64,000 nt of DNA, taken from positions 62,001 through 126,000 of the forward strand of contig SCRU01000059.1 of assembly GCA_004323695.1 (NCBI GenBank), given 5' to 3'. Made by a program: the position numbers and the translations under genes. The first letter of the stretch is position 1. The number at the start of each line of letters is the position of its first letter. This document shows, piece by piece, positions 50,794-58,536 of this stretch. Below the pieces are notes generated by a model that was not told where the DNA came from, ran no database searches, and saw only the letters and a program-made list of their open reading frames with translations. This stretch comes from Burkholderiaceae bacterium. GTDB taxonomy: Bacteria > Pseudomonadota > Gammaproteobacteria > Burkholderiales > Burkholderiaceae_C.

Positions 50794-51807
50794 ATGCCCG
50801 CCGAAAATATCCCCCAAGCCTCGCAACCGAAGCCGCAAGGCGGCTTCTTCGGGTTCGCCCGTCGACTTGTCTCTCCGCTTGCTCCGGCTGCAGCCGGAGC
50901 TCCCGCAGCGGCCGCGCCGGCGCAAGCATCGGCGCCAGGTGTGGCGACTACCTCGCCAGGCAATGAAACGGAGACCATCGCCGTCATGCTCAACAGTTCC
51001 GGCCGCGCCGGCACCATCTTCGGTGGCGTATTCGGAAAAACCACTGATGGCAAGTTCTACCCAGACCCCATGTTGCGTTCCATCTCATTGCTCGACCTGC
51101 TCGATGGCGTCGAGCCCGGCCAGGGTGTTGATCAGCAAGCGGCGGATGTCGCTTTGGCGGTGGGCGCAGTACCCGAGATGACCAAGATTGTCGTGCCGTC
51201 GCACCTGGTCCCTGCCGTGAAGGCTACCTTGGCCCATTTGTCTGGCGAACGCTGGGCCACCATGTACGACGGATTCGGCGGTTCGTTGCCGCCAATGGCC
51301 CGCCAAGCCCTCAAGAACGAGGAGATGCGTGTCGCGCGCACAGTGGAATCCATCAAGCAGCAACCAGGATGCCAGCCGTTCACGGTCATCAAGACACAAG
51401 CGAAGTCAACGTCCTTCGTCAAAGACGAATACGAGAGCAATGAGGATCAAGAATGGATCTTCCTCGGGGAATCTCAACCTTCAGGAGAAGCCGTTACGAC
51501 CGTGGCACCCGGTTTGGTCCAGAAGGATCAATTTGCAGCCTCGAACGAGATTCTTCAGGAAGTTGTGAATAGCCCTGCGCGGCGCGCCGGCGACAGCCTT
51601 CAGGCCGAATATGCCGAGAACTGGCACGTTTATGCCGGCAATGCGCAAGAAGCACAGCAGGTCCTGGCCCTCGTGCCCGATTCATTGAAAGCGGCCGTCG
51701 GGACCCAGATCTCCAACATCCTCATCAATGGCGAGGCTTACGTGCCCGCCGCACCTGCAGCTGATGACAGCGACGCAGACCGGGCTGCTGGCGACGCTCC
51801 GCGCTGA
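50794..51807 (+). CDS. Hypothetical protein, Ala/Pro-rich N-terminus, APR tail
   Basis: This encodes 337 residues from the ATG at 50794 with CAGGAG at good spacing. The first 50 residues are Ala/Pro/Gln-rich and disordered, then a mixed alpha/beta domain (about residues 55-330) with strands including ETIAVMLNSSGRAGTIFGG and a Lys/Glu region (about 165-215). It ends AAGDAPR, a shortened version of the recurrent tail. No family recognised. The long upstream region (51808-52673) separates it from the primase, so it may be a single-gene unit. Confidence 0.65.
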   Translation: MPAENIPQASQPKPQGGFFGFARRLVSPLAPAAAGAPAAAAPAQASAPGVATTSPGNETETIAVMLNSSGRAGTIFGGVFGKTTDGKFYPDPMLRSISLLDLLDGVEPGQGVDQQAADVALAVGAVPEMTKIVVPSHLVPAVKATLAHLSGERWATMYDGFGGSLPPMARQALKNEEMRVARTVESIKQQPGCQPFTVIKTQAKSTSFVKDEYESNEDQEWIFLGESQPSGEAVTTVAPGLVQKDQFAASNEILQEVVNSPARRAGDSLQAEYAENWHVYAGNAQEAQQVLALVPDSLKAAVGTQISNILINGEAYVPAAPAADDSDADRAAGDAPR

Positions 51808-52094
51808 TACCCGCGGCACGAACTTTGGCAAGAGTCGAATATTGTTAACCTTGGTTTTATTATCTGTGTGGTTACTACGACACGAATAAAAAAATCTCGA
51901 ATGACCTTGCGCGAGCAGGTTCGTTTGGTCACAATAGTCGACAGAAAATCGGTCAAGTTCACGACACATCCCACCCTCAGATCAGTGCTGCCACGCCAAT
52001 CACAACGTCCTTGGTGTCGGCCGCGCTATTCGAAGGTGAGGGCAAAGAGTGACTTTGGTGCGCCTGCTGTCAGGTGAGTCAAAATCAAAGGAGC

Positions 52095-52134
52095 AAAAAA
52101 AAAGCGAGCACCGGATCCAACCAGAATGCTCGCT
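52095..52134 (-). terminator. Rho-independent terminator without an upstream gene
   Basis: On the minus strand AGCGAGCA and TGCTCGCT pair and are followed by a run of at least eight T. No minus-strand gene lies to its right, so it must end a non-coding transcript. Confidence 0.85.
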
Positions 52135-52352
52135 GCAGGGTGTCAAGAGTAGCGACTGTTACTGCGGATGCCATTGCCATGAGCAATGTTGACAAATCAG
52201 AACATTCGATACGCTCAGCAACTGCTGAAATTCATTTCAGGACTTCAGTGATCTAGGCGTATCGAAAGAGTCGGAAGCCGGTCCATCTAAGAAAAACCAG
52301 TCCAAGCCAATCTGCAACGTGATCAAAAAAATCACAGAAACGAACTAACGTG
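52095..52352 (-). ncRNA. Candidate regulatory RNA, about 255 nt
   Basis: A near-consensus promoter (52359-52387) and a strong terminator (52095-52134) face the same way with nothing translatable between: the longest ATG frame is 13 codons. The RNA would start near 52352 and end near 52095. A GTGAT/TGATCAC hairpin lies in its 5' part. It is divergent from the primase gene, so it is not an ordinary antisense to the primase start; it could act in trans on another transcript, or be a regulatory RNA of copy number. Confidence 0.6.
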
Positions 52353-52358
52353 GCTTGA

Positions 52359-52387
52359 ATTATGGTAGATGGATCGACTTCAGTCAA
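52359..52387 (-). promoter_or_regulatory. Strong minus-strand promoter with repeat at its -10
   Basis: On the minus strand TTGACT and CATAAT stand 17 bases apart. The repeat ATCTACCAT overlaps the end of the spacer and the -10, so a protein binding it would block the promoter. Confidence 0.8.
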
Positions 52388-52483
52388 CAAAGCAACAATC
52401 ATGGCAACAGATTTCGCAGTAATTGATTTCGAAATTCCATCTGTGCAGCTTGTAATCGCTTTTGTCTACCATTCATCTACCAC
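52362..52483. repeat. ATCTACCAC-type repeats in the primase regulatory region
   Basis: ATCTACCAT on the minus strand (52370-52362), GTCTACCAT (52464-52472) and ATCTACCAC (52475-52483). The last two are direct repeats with an 11-base period. They match the parM-upstream set at 35189-35380. Confidence 0.6.
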
Positions 52484-52673
52484 CAGTAGCCGACAGTAGA
52501 TAAAACAAGTGTTGTAAATTTAATACCCATATTTGATCTGTGGGTAAGTGGTCGATGGATTGATCACGCGTAGCCATTCAGTGACCGGCGCGCCGATATT
52601 CCGACCTGACGACAGCACCGCGCGGGTTACGCATTCGCCTTGTTGAACGGCCAAAAGGCCCCGGCGCTCGCCA

Positions 52674-55600
52674 TTGCTGCGAGCCGTGCTGAACGCAACT
52701 GCACCATCACACGAGACGGAAGAATTTGACAGCGACGTCGTCACGCCGGCGCGCCTGCCTGCGTCTTCGTTGCTGAGTGGCGTGACAGAAACAAAGCGCG
52801 TGCTCGGCCTGGACCTGCCGGAGTACAGCCTGGGCGGCGACTACTTCAACATCTTGCGTTTGCCCACACAGGCGCAAATCCAACAAGCCAAGGATGAGGG
52901 CAAACGCAGGCCCAGAGCCAAATCGTTCGGGTACCACATGAGCTCCCTAGCCAATGTGATCCACGGCATCGAGGCCAGCCACAGCAGCGACGTCTATTAC
53001 GCTCACGCGCGCTACGCAACCAGCACGTCGCGCAAACTGAGCAACATCAAATCAATCCAGACCGTTTGGGTCGACCTGGATTGCTACCACATCGGAGAGG
53101 AGCCCACCTGGGAGCTTCTTGAAAAGCTGATGGAGAGGGCAGCGTTTTGTGGAATCCCCCGGCCTTCGCATGTCGTGAGATCTGGGCGGGGGATGTACCT
53201 CAAGTGGCTGTTGACAACCCCGGTTAAGGATACCGACCTCAGCGCTTGGCGTGCATTGCAGCTTCGCCTGAATCAGATCTATGGCGACCTGGGCGCGGAT
53301 TTCCGTGCGATGGATGCCGCGAGAGTGCTGCGGGTGGTTGGCTCGTTCAACAGCAAGGTAGCGCCAAGCTCACCAATCCAGCAGGTCGGAGTCATCTGGG
53401 ATAGCGGCCTGCGTCATCACTTTGGCAGCCTTTGCGCGGCCGCTGCCTTGATTGAGGTGGAAGCCAGCCGCCAAATGGTCGCAGCGCGCACCAAGGCGCT
53501 ACACAAGGCGGGCCAGAGAGTTGCCCAGTCGGACATGCCGTCATTTGCACACGGTGACGTCACTGCACTTCTTCGATACGGCGCTGAAAAGGAGCCGCGG
53601 CTGAATCTGCACCGGCCCGCGCAAGGTCACTCGTCCGGGGCAAGATTTTCCAGAAGAACCCTTGCATGGTCGCGATTCCTTGACATTCGGGACCTGCTGA
53701 TCGGGCGCGCCAAGGAAGCAGGTAAATCGGGAGTAGGCGAGGGCAGCCGCGATCTTGGCCTTTTCTGGATGACGGTCCATCTGGCCCAGTCCGGTGTTGT
53801 CAACTCAACGAACCTTGCCGCAGAAGTCAAATCTCTCCTTCCCGCATTCGACGGCGCCTGGATGCCCGGAGGGCGGGACTTCGATCCGCTGGGGTCGGGT
53901 TATCTGAACACTCTGCTCGCACGGGTGCGAGCTCACGAAGCGGGGCAAAAGGTCTGGTTTGCAGGTTCGCAATGGAGCCCGGTCTACACGCCGAGTAACA
54001 ACCACCTGATCGATGTCTTCGGGATCACGAGTCAGGAGATGCGCAGCATGCGCACAATCATTGACAGCGCGGAAAAACTTGCCCGCGCCGATCTCAAGGA
54101 GCCTGGGCGCGGTGAAAGACGAGCGCAACGCCTGAGCTGGAGCAACCAAGCCATGTCTCTCGTTGCAGATCAGCAGCGGGTGAAAGAAGCTGGGCAGCCA
54201 GCCGTCCCTGAGCGTCAGCTCGCTGCGTGGATCTCCAAAGAAATCAACAAGACAGCCGTGCAGGCGGTCAGCACCGATCAGGTGCGCATGTTGCTGACGC
54301 GGCGCGCTCAGCAGGCTGAGTTGAAACAAAAGAGGGCAGCAGGAACCGCGCAGGCGCGGCCCTACAGGCGGCTGCATACGCTGGACGAAGCAGGAATCGC
54401 CAAGCGTCAGAAAGCGCAGGAGAGGGCGGCATGGAACAAGCTCGTGCGCCAATACCGGGCCGACGGCCTGGATGTTGGCGGCCGAAGCCGCGCCGAGATC
54501 GAGAAAATGATTGCCATGGCGCAGGACGCGGCGATGGAGCGATTTAACGAACAAACGCGGGAAGCTCGGGCCAAGTATGAGCTGGATATCGCGGCCTCGC
54601 AAAAGGCAGTCAGCGAAACGCTGGAGCGCATCAGGGCCAGGGTCAACACCGGGAGAGCAGCAACACCAAGTTCTTCAGAGGCCAATGAATGTTTTGAATT
54701 GATTCGTAATGATGTAGTATTGCGAGACAATGTGAAGCAAGACGCAACCACCATGATGCCCACCACCAACATTGTTCCCTCAGACGGCAATCCAGCCGCG
54801 ATCATGGAGCCGGTTCGTAAAAGCCGCCGCGGCTTGCTTAACAAGGCCAGAAAGGCCCAGAACAAGGCCCCCCTGGGTGAGTCAAATGACCAAGTGACTC
54901 CAAATACGGGCGACGCCGCTGCTGCGCAGCATCAAACACCAGCGAGCGAACAAGGCCAGGTTCAAGTGCCACAGGACGCAAATCTGGTGGTGGGCCCAGC
55001 CAACGCGGCAAACCCAGAGTTGAGCACTGCGTCGGCCACCGCCTTCATCCCGGACGATCTTTTGCAACCCTGGGGCGGAGATATCCCCGAGGATGCTGTC
55101 GCCGGTGACATGCCGACCTGTGAAGCTGACTTTTCCCCAGTGCAAGATCTTGGGGTTGAATTGGCGCCCGGTGCGACTGCAGAAGATCCGCTGGTCGCCC
55201 CAGGTGAACCTGCTCAAGAATCCGGTCTCGCGTCCGCGGCGATCGCGATCGAAACAGCACCCATCGTCAACCCGGCAACACCACGATTTGGATTCCGGGC
55301 GCCATCTGACGTACCCAAAGAAAGCAAATCGCCACCTCGGACCGGATTCCCGCGGCGCGTGTCAGAACAGCGCCAGGATTTCGCCAGGGTTTTCCAGGAC
55401 CCCAAACGGGGCCCTGACGGAGTGCCAGAAGGGTACCCCACGCGTGAAACGTGGCCGCACGACGATATTCCTGCTGGAAGCCGATACTCCAAAGAGGAAT
55501 GGGATGCGGCAAGGGCCATGGGGGCCAATATCGTCATCGAGGCGCAATACGACAACCCCATCCGGTCCTCGCTTTTGTGTATCGAGAGGAAGAAACAGGA

Positions 55601-55979
55601 TTCGGTCGACCTGGCCGGGCAGACCCGTGTGATTGACGGCAAGGTGGTCAAGATCGAAGGGGCTTCGGGCGGGGTCGACAACATCTTTTGCGAGGCGTTT
55701 GATGGGACGGCACTGGTATCGCGCACATCTCCGATAGCACAGGAATTCCGTGGGGCCGGCGAGGGCGGCGTCGAAGTGGAGCACGCCGGATCGGTTTCCT
55801 GGTACCGCGTGATCCGCCCACGCGCTCATTACTCGGATCCGGAAAAGATGATCTTCATCAACGCGAAGATGCGACTCCCCGAGGCGTCGCAACTCGCTAT
55901 GAAGGTGCTTGAGACAGCATCAGAGTCCGAAGACGAGACCGAGGACCACGCCGACCAGGCGCAAGCCCCTCGTGGTTGA
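52674..55979 (+). CDS. Large RepB/AEP-type primase with C-terminal extension and PRG tail
   Basis: This encodes 1101 residues from a TTG at 52674; GTG at 52686 is an alternative and no ATG lies before the domain. The first 300 residues are an archaeo-eukaryotic-type primase: VWVDLDCY (catalytic Asp134 and Asp136), SGRGMYLKWLL, then DAARVLRVVGSFNSK. The part to about 670 is helical and basic. The last 400 residues are of unknown fold with a structured stretch near 960-1050. It ends AQAPRG. A copy of the recurrent regulatory element lies inside the gene (54699-54726), so the C-terminal part may also be made separately. It probably primes plasmid replication or transferred strands. Confidence 0.8.
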   Translation: MLRAVLNATAPSHETEEFDSDVVTPARLPASSLLSGVTETKRVLGLDLPEYSLGGDYFNILRLPTQAQIQQAKDEGKRRPRAKSFGYHMSSLANVIHGIEASHSSDVYYAHARYATSTSRKLSNIKSIQTVWVDLDCYHIGEEPTWELLEKLMERAAFCGIPRPSHVVRSGRGMYLKWLLTTPVKDTDLSAWRALQLRLNQIYGDLGADFRAMDAARVLRVVGSFNSKVAPSSPIQQVGVIWDSGLRHHFGSLCAAAALIEVEASRQMVAARTKALHKAGQRVAQSDMPSFAHGDVTALLRYGAEKEPRLNLHRPAQGHSSGARFSRRTLAWSRFLDIRDLLIGRAKEAGKSGVGEGSRDLGLFWMTVHLAQSGVVNSTNLAAEVKSLLPAFDGAWMPGGRDFDPLGSGYLNTLLARVRAHEAGQKVWFAGSQWSPVYTPSNNHLIDVFGITSQEMRSMRTIIDSAEKLARADLKEPGRGERRAQRLSWSNQAMSLVADQQRVKEAGQPAVPERQLAAWISKEINKTAVQAVSTDQVRMLLTRRAQQAELKQKRAAGTAQARPYRRLHTLDEAGIAKRQKAQERAAWNKLVRQYRADGLDVGGRSRAEIEKMIAMAQDAAMERFNEQTREARAKYELDIAASQKAVSETLERIRARVNTGRAATPSSSEANECFELIRNDVVLRDNVKQDATTMMPTTNIVPSDGNPAAIMEPVRKSRRGLLNKARKAQNKAPLGESNDQVTPNTGDAAAAQHQTPASEQGQVQVPQDANLVVGPANAANPELSTASATAFIPDDLLQPWGGDIPEDAVAGDMPTCEADFSPVQDLGVELAPGATAEDPLVAPGEPAQESGLASAAIAIETAPIVNPATPRFGFRAPSDVPKESKSPPRTGFPRRVSEQRQDFARVFQDPKRGPDGVPEGYPTRETWPHDDIPAGSRYSKEEWDAARAMGANIVIEAQYDNPIRSSLLCIERKKQDSVDLAGQTRVIDGKVVKIEGASGGVDNIFCEAFDGTALVSRTSPIAQEFRGAGEGGVEVEHAGSVSWYRVIRPRAHYSDPEKMIFINAKMRLPEASQLAMKVLETASESEDETEDHADQAQAPRG
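54699..54726 (+). promoter_or_regulatory. Recurrent element inside the primase gene
   Basis: TTGATTCGTAATGATGTAGT, then ATTGCGAG, lies in frame and encodes residues around FELIRNDVV. A downstream in-frame ATG pair (54751-54756) could start a 409-residue C-terminal product, though without a strong ribosome site. Confidence 0.45.
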
Positions 55980-56012
55980 GTCGCATAAAGGCATAAAGGA
56001 ATCGAGGCCACA

Positions 56013-56435
56013 ATGAAACAAGACAGCACAGCGGGCCGAGTTCTTGACGGCCTGACTATCAGCACAAGAACACTTGATGGCCCAACGGCAAGCGCCTACC
56101 GGGAGCAAAAGGGCCGAGTCGAGCTGGATGCCAGGGACGACTATATCGACCTTCTCGAGCAGGCGGTGCGGACCGCCATCACAGAGCGGAGGCGCCTCAA
56201 CATACTGGCCACATTCGCTCATGAGGTGAACATTGGAGCGTACAGCGGCGACGAGCTGATGAGCGCTGCGGCCAAGGCGCTTGCACGCACCGGCATGAGC
56301 ACCATCGAGTCCGTCCTCACACTTGGCACCAGGCCCGAAACAACCGATGCCGGCGCGTGCAAGTGGTGCGGCGAGCACGGCCCGGATTTTGACGAGACCG
56401 AGCGTCCCGCGCACTACTGCCATCACGACAACTGA
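56013..56435 (+). CDS. Small protein with C-terminal metal-binding motif
   Basis: This encodes 140 residues from the ATG at 56013, 33 bases after the primase stop. The first 110 residues are soluble and helical (DYIDLLEQAVRTAITERRRL). The C-terminal 25 contain CKWCGEHGPDF and HYCHHDN, a cluster of Cys and His that could bind zinc. The function is unknown; it probably shares the primase transcript. Confidence 0.6.
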   Translation: MKQDSTAGRVLDGLTISTRTLDGPTASAYREQKGRVELDARDDYIDLLEQAVRTAITERRRLNILATFAHEVNIGAYSGDELMSAAAKALARTGMSTIESVLTLGTRPETTDAGACKWCGEHGPDFDETERPAHYCHHDN

Positions 56436-56449
56436 ACTGGAGGGGAGTC

Positions 56450-56740
56450 TTGAATACGCAATCTCACATCGATCTCGCCCACAGCGTTGGCGCCACTTAC
56501 TATTCACCGCCCCCCATGCGGTCAGTACGCGGCATGGTCTTCGACTTCGATCAGCTCGATGCCTTTGTGACCGCTCTGACGGGGCCCGGCACCGGAACTG
56601 TATCCAAGGAAATCATCGAGGCGATCACGGCCTACGGAGATGCGCGAGCCGACGGCAAGATCGAGGAGGGCGCCGCGGCACTTTCGCGCACCATCCGTCT
56701 CATTCGAAGCGCTCTCGAGACTGGTCCGCAGAGATTCTGA
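56450..56740 (+). CDS. Small hypothetical protein
   Basis: This encodes 96 residues from a TTG at 56450 with GGAGGGGAG just upstream, the reason for choosing a non-ATG start. It has a short N-terminal segment, a VFDFDQLDAFVTAL helix and a C-terminal helical half with Asp/Ala/Ser repeats. No family recognised. It is 14 bases after the preceding gene and so in the same unit. Confidence 0.55.
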   Translation: MNTQSHIDLAHSVGATYYSPPPMRSVRGMVFDFDQLDAFVTALTGPGTGTVSKEIIEAITAYGDARADGKIEEGAAALSRTIRLIRSALETGPQRF

Positions 56741-56957
56741 CCAGGTGCGCGACCTGCCCGCACGGGTCGCTGAGGGTTGGCATTGCCACCTCTTTTCCAT
56801 GCCACAAAGCCAGTCGCGACCAAACACCCGAAAATCGCCATCAGCTGATTGTTGCGTTGATCGGTTCGGGCCGAAACAAATCTAGCAACAAAGCCTTCGC
56901 CTGGAACTGGCCCTTGCCAGATCACGAGCACCGACTGGCTGCAGTAGTCCCAAACGA

Positions 56958-56990
56958 AACGAACGAATTTTCTTTATCTATGTGATGGGG
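56958..56990 (+). repeat. 33-bp direct repeat, copy A
   Basis: AACGAACGAATTTTCTTTAT, then CTATGTGATGGGG. It is identical to copy B except one base. Loose similarity continues up to a GCGGCGG at about 57070. Confidence 0.7.
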
Positions 56991-57500
56991 CGTTGTGTCC
57001 TTGAAGGAACCAGACTCCAGGGGAGCAAGCTCTGATGGATGGAATTTCTTTGGGGGGTGCTGTTTGATGCGCGGCGGGCCTAACGGACGGTCCAGAGTAT
57101 GCAAATGGCCAACCGCACACGTAGAACGGAAGGCCTTCATCCTTGACCGATCATGCTGCGGTCGATATATTGGTTTCAGAAAATATGCCGTGACGAGTCC
57201 CATCAAGGACGCATACTGGGCGACGTGCGCTGGCAGGTGGAAACCCTTTGTGGTGAACCCATAGCCGATCGGAAACACAGGCCGATCCTTGCAGTATGCG
57301 GCCTTGATGGTGAATTCGCAGGCTGATTCGATAGACGCTCCAAGGATCTGTGCGAAAGCGCAACCTCAAACCGGCGAATTTCTCTGGGCTTCCAGTCCAA
57401 TCGCTCTCAACGCCGCACGCCGCGGCCTTTCAATCGAACAAAGGCATGGCCGGCAACCTCGCCGGCATCAACCCAGAGCTCACCCGAGCCATGCCGCGTA

Positions 57501-57533
57501 AACGAACGAATTTTCTTTATCTATGCGATGGGG
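57501..57533 (+). repeat. 33-bp direct repeat, copy B
   Basis: Same 33 bases with C for T at position 26. The copies are 543 bases apart. Loose similarity continues to GCGGCGG at about 57596. Confidence 0.7.
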
Positions 57534-57713
57534 ATGTCATGCCCCCAAGGATCACGATTCCTGAGGAAAAGAGCTTCCAAGGGATGGTTTTATGTGCGGC
57601 GGCCAATTTTGGTTTCGATTTTGCGGAAAAAATATGAGCGCCTGGCGGCCTCTGCGTGATAACTTCCCCGGCAAGAAGAATCATCAGACCATTCAAGCCG
57701 ATCAGGACTCACC

Positions 57714-58091
57714 ATGATTAATACCAGCAAGACCAGCGCCCTGGCCAAGCCCTTCCATCGAGACAACGTCGAACCCCTGTACGCGATCAGCACGGCTCAT
57801 ATTCCAAAAACCTGGTGGGACGCGTTCGACGCCCCGGCCGAAACCGTCGTCATGTACCCACTGCAGTATGGCGGCCTGCTTTGGGTGCCAACTTCGGATG
57901 ACTGGAAAGAGTGGCTTCGGGAGCTCGATGAACAGGCGTTCGAACTGTTTTCCCCGGTCATCAATTGGGCGAGGGACCATGGTCTGGTCTGGGTGAAGTT
58001 TGACTCGTCAGCTCCAGAGGTGGCGGATCTGCCTGTTTTCGATCACGAGGATGAGGTGCAAGTGGGTTCACCGGTTGCGCCAGCTGGCTGA
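57714..58091 (+). CDS. DUF5983-like protein
   Basis: This encodes 125 residues from the ATG at 57714. The pattern YAISTAHIPKTWWDAF, MYPLQYGGLLWVP, then a long helix and WARDHGLVWVKFDSSAPEVA with a final DLPVFDHED matches plasmid and phage proteins grouped as DUF5983: short alpha/beta proteins of unknown function. It is soluble and acidic. It follows the degenerate stretch and precedes the hipB promoter, so it may be a small unit of its own. Confidence 0.65.
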   Translation: MINTSKTSALAKPFHRDNVEPLYAISTAHIPKTWWDAFDAPAETVVMYPLQYGGLLWVPTSDDWKEWLRELDEQAFELFSPVINWARDHGLVWVKFDSSAPEVADLPVFDHEDEVQVGSPVAPAG

Positions 58092-58220
58092 AGCCAGGCG
58101 GCCTTTTGGCACTGGGACCGCCAAGGACACCATTCACGATGTTTTCCCCTTTGTTCCTTTGAGCAACGAAATCAGCAACAATGGCGACTCATATATTTAT
58201 CAAAAACAATAAATAACGCC

Positions 58221-58226
58221 TATAAT
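58221..58226 (+). promoter_or_regulatory. hipBA -10 box
   Basis: A perfect TATAAT sits about 28 bases before the hipB ATG. A -35-like TTTATC stands 19 bases upstream. HipB-type antitoxins usually bind operators here, but no clear inverted repeat is visible by eye. Confidence 0.6.
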
Positions 58227-58254
58227 TTGCGTAAATTTATTGAAAGAGATAAAA

Positions 58255-58536
58255 ATGAACCTTGCGGAAATAGGATTGGCGGTTCGGGATGCTCGAAGGA
58301 GCAAGGGGTTGACGCTTCAGGTTGTGGCCAAAGATCTTGGCATGGGTATCGCCACCCTGTCTCGTCTGGAGCGAGGCGATCTTGACGGAATAGGCGCTCG
58401 CAGCCTACTTCGGGTAGTCGAATACGTTGGCCTGCAGCTTGTAACCAGGCAGCAAGGCCACGGAATGACCTTGAGCGAGGCTCAGGAAGATGCTGCGAGC
58501 ATGTTCAACACGGAGCGCGGAGGGCCAAGCCCATGA
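58255..58536 (+). CDS. hipB: HipB-like antitoxin
   Basis: This encodes 93 residues from the ATG at 58255; a TTG at 58240 would add five residues. Residues about 5-55 (IGLAVRDARRSKGLTLQVVA through TLSRLERGDL) are an XRE-type helix-turn-helix as in HipB. The C-terminal tail is disordered. HipB represses its own operon and neutralises HipA. The stop overlaps the HipA ATG by four bases. Confidence 0.85.
   Translation: MNLAEIGLAVRDARRSKGLTLQVVAKDLGMGIATLSRLERGDLDGIGARSLLRVVEYVGLQLVTRQQGHGMTLSEAQEDAASMFNTERGGPSP

Larger units (their letters stand above)
51808..52673. other. Regulatory region upstream of the primase
   Basis: 866 bases, AT-rich, without a protein gene I can support on either strand. 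It carries ATCTACCAC-type repeats, a strong minus-strand promoter and a strong minus-strand terminator, listed separately. The part nearest the primase (52484-52673) has nothing I can name. Confidence 0.6.
56741..57713. other. Gene-poor, probably degenerate stretch
   Basis: 973 bases without a gene I can support. Short open frames (for example 56995-57264) give Cys-rich, low-quality translations. Two copies of a 33-bp sequence bracket most of it (next two entries). Decayed genes or a former insertion are possible. Confidence 0.5.

Noticed and set aside
51868-52256. Short frames in the 51.8-52.3 kb region
   Set aside because: Basic, low-quality translations with no ribosome sites, overlapping the terminator of the candidate RNA.
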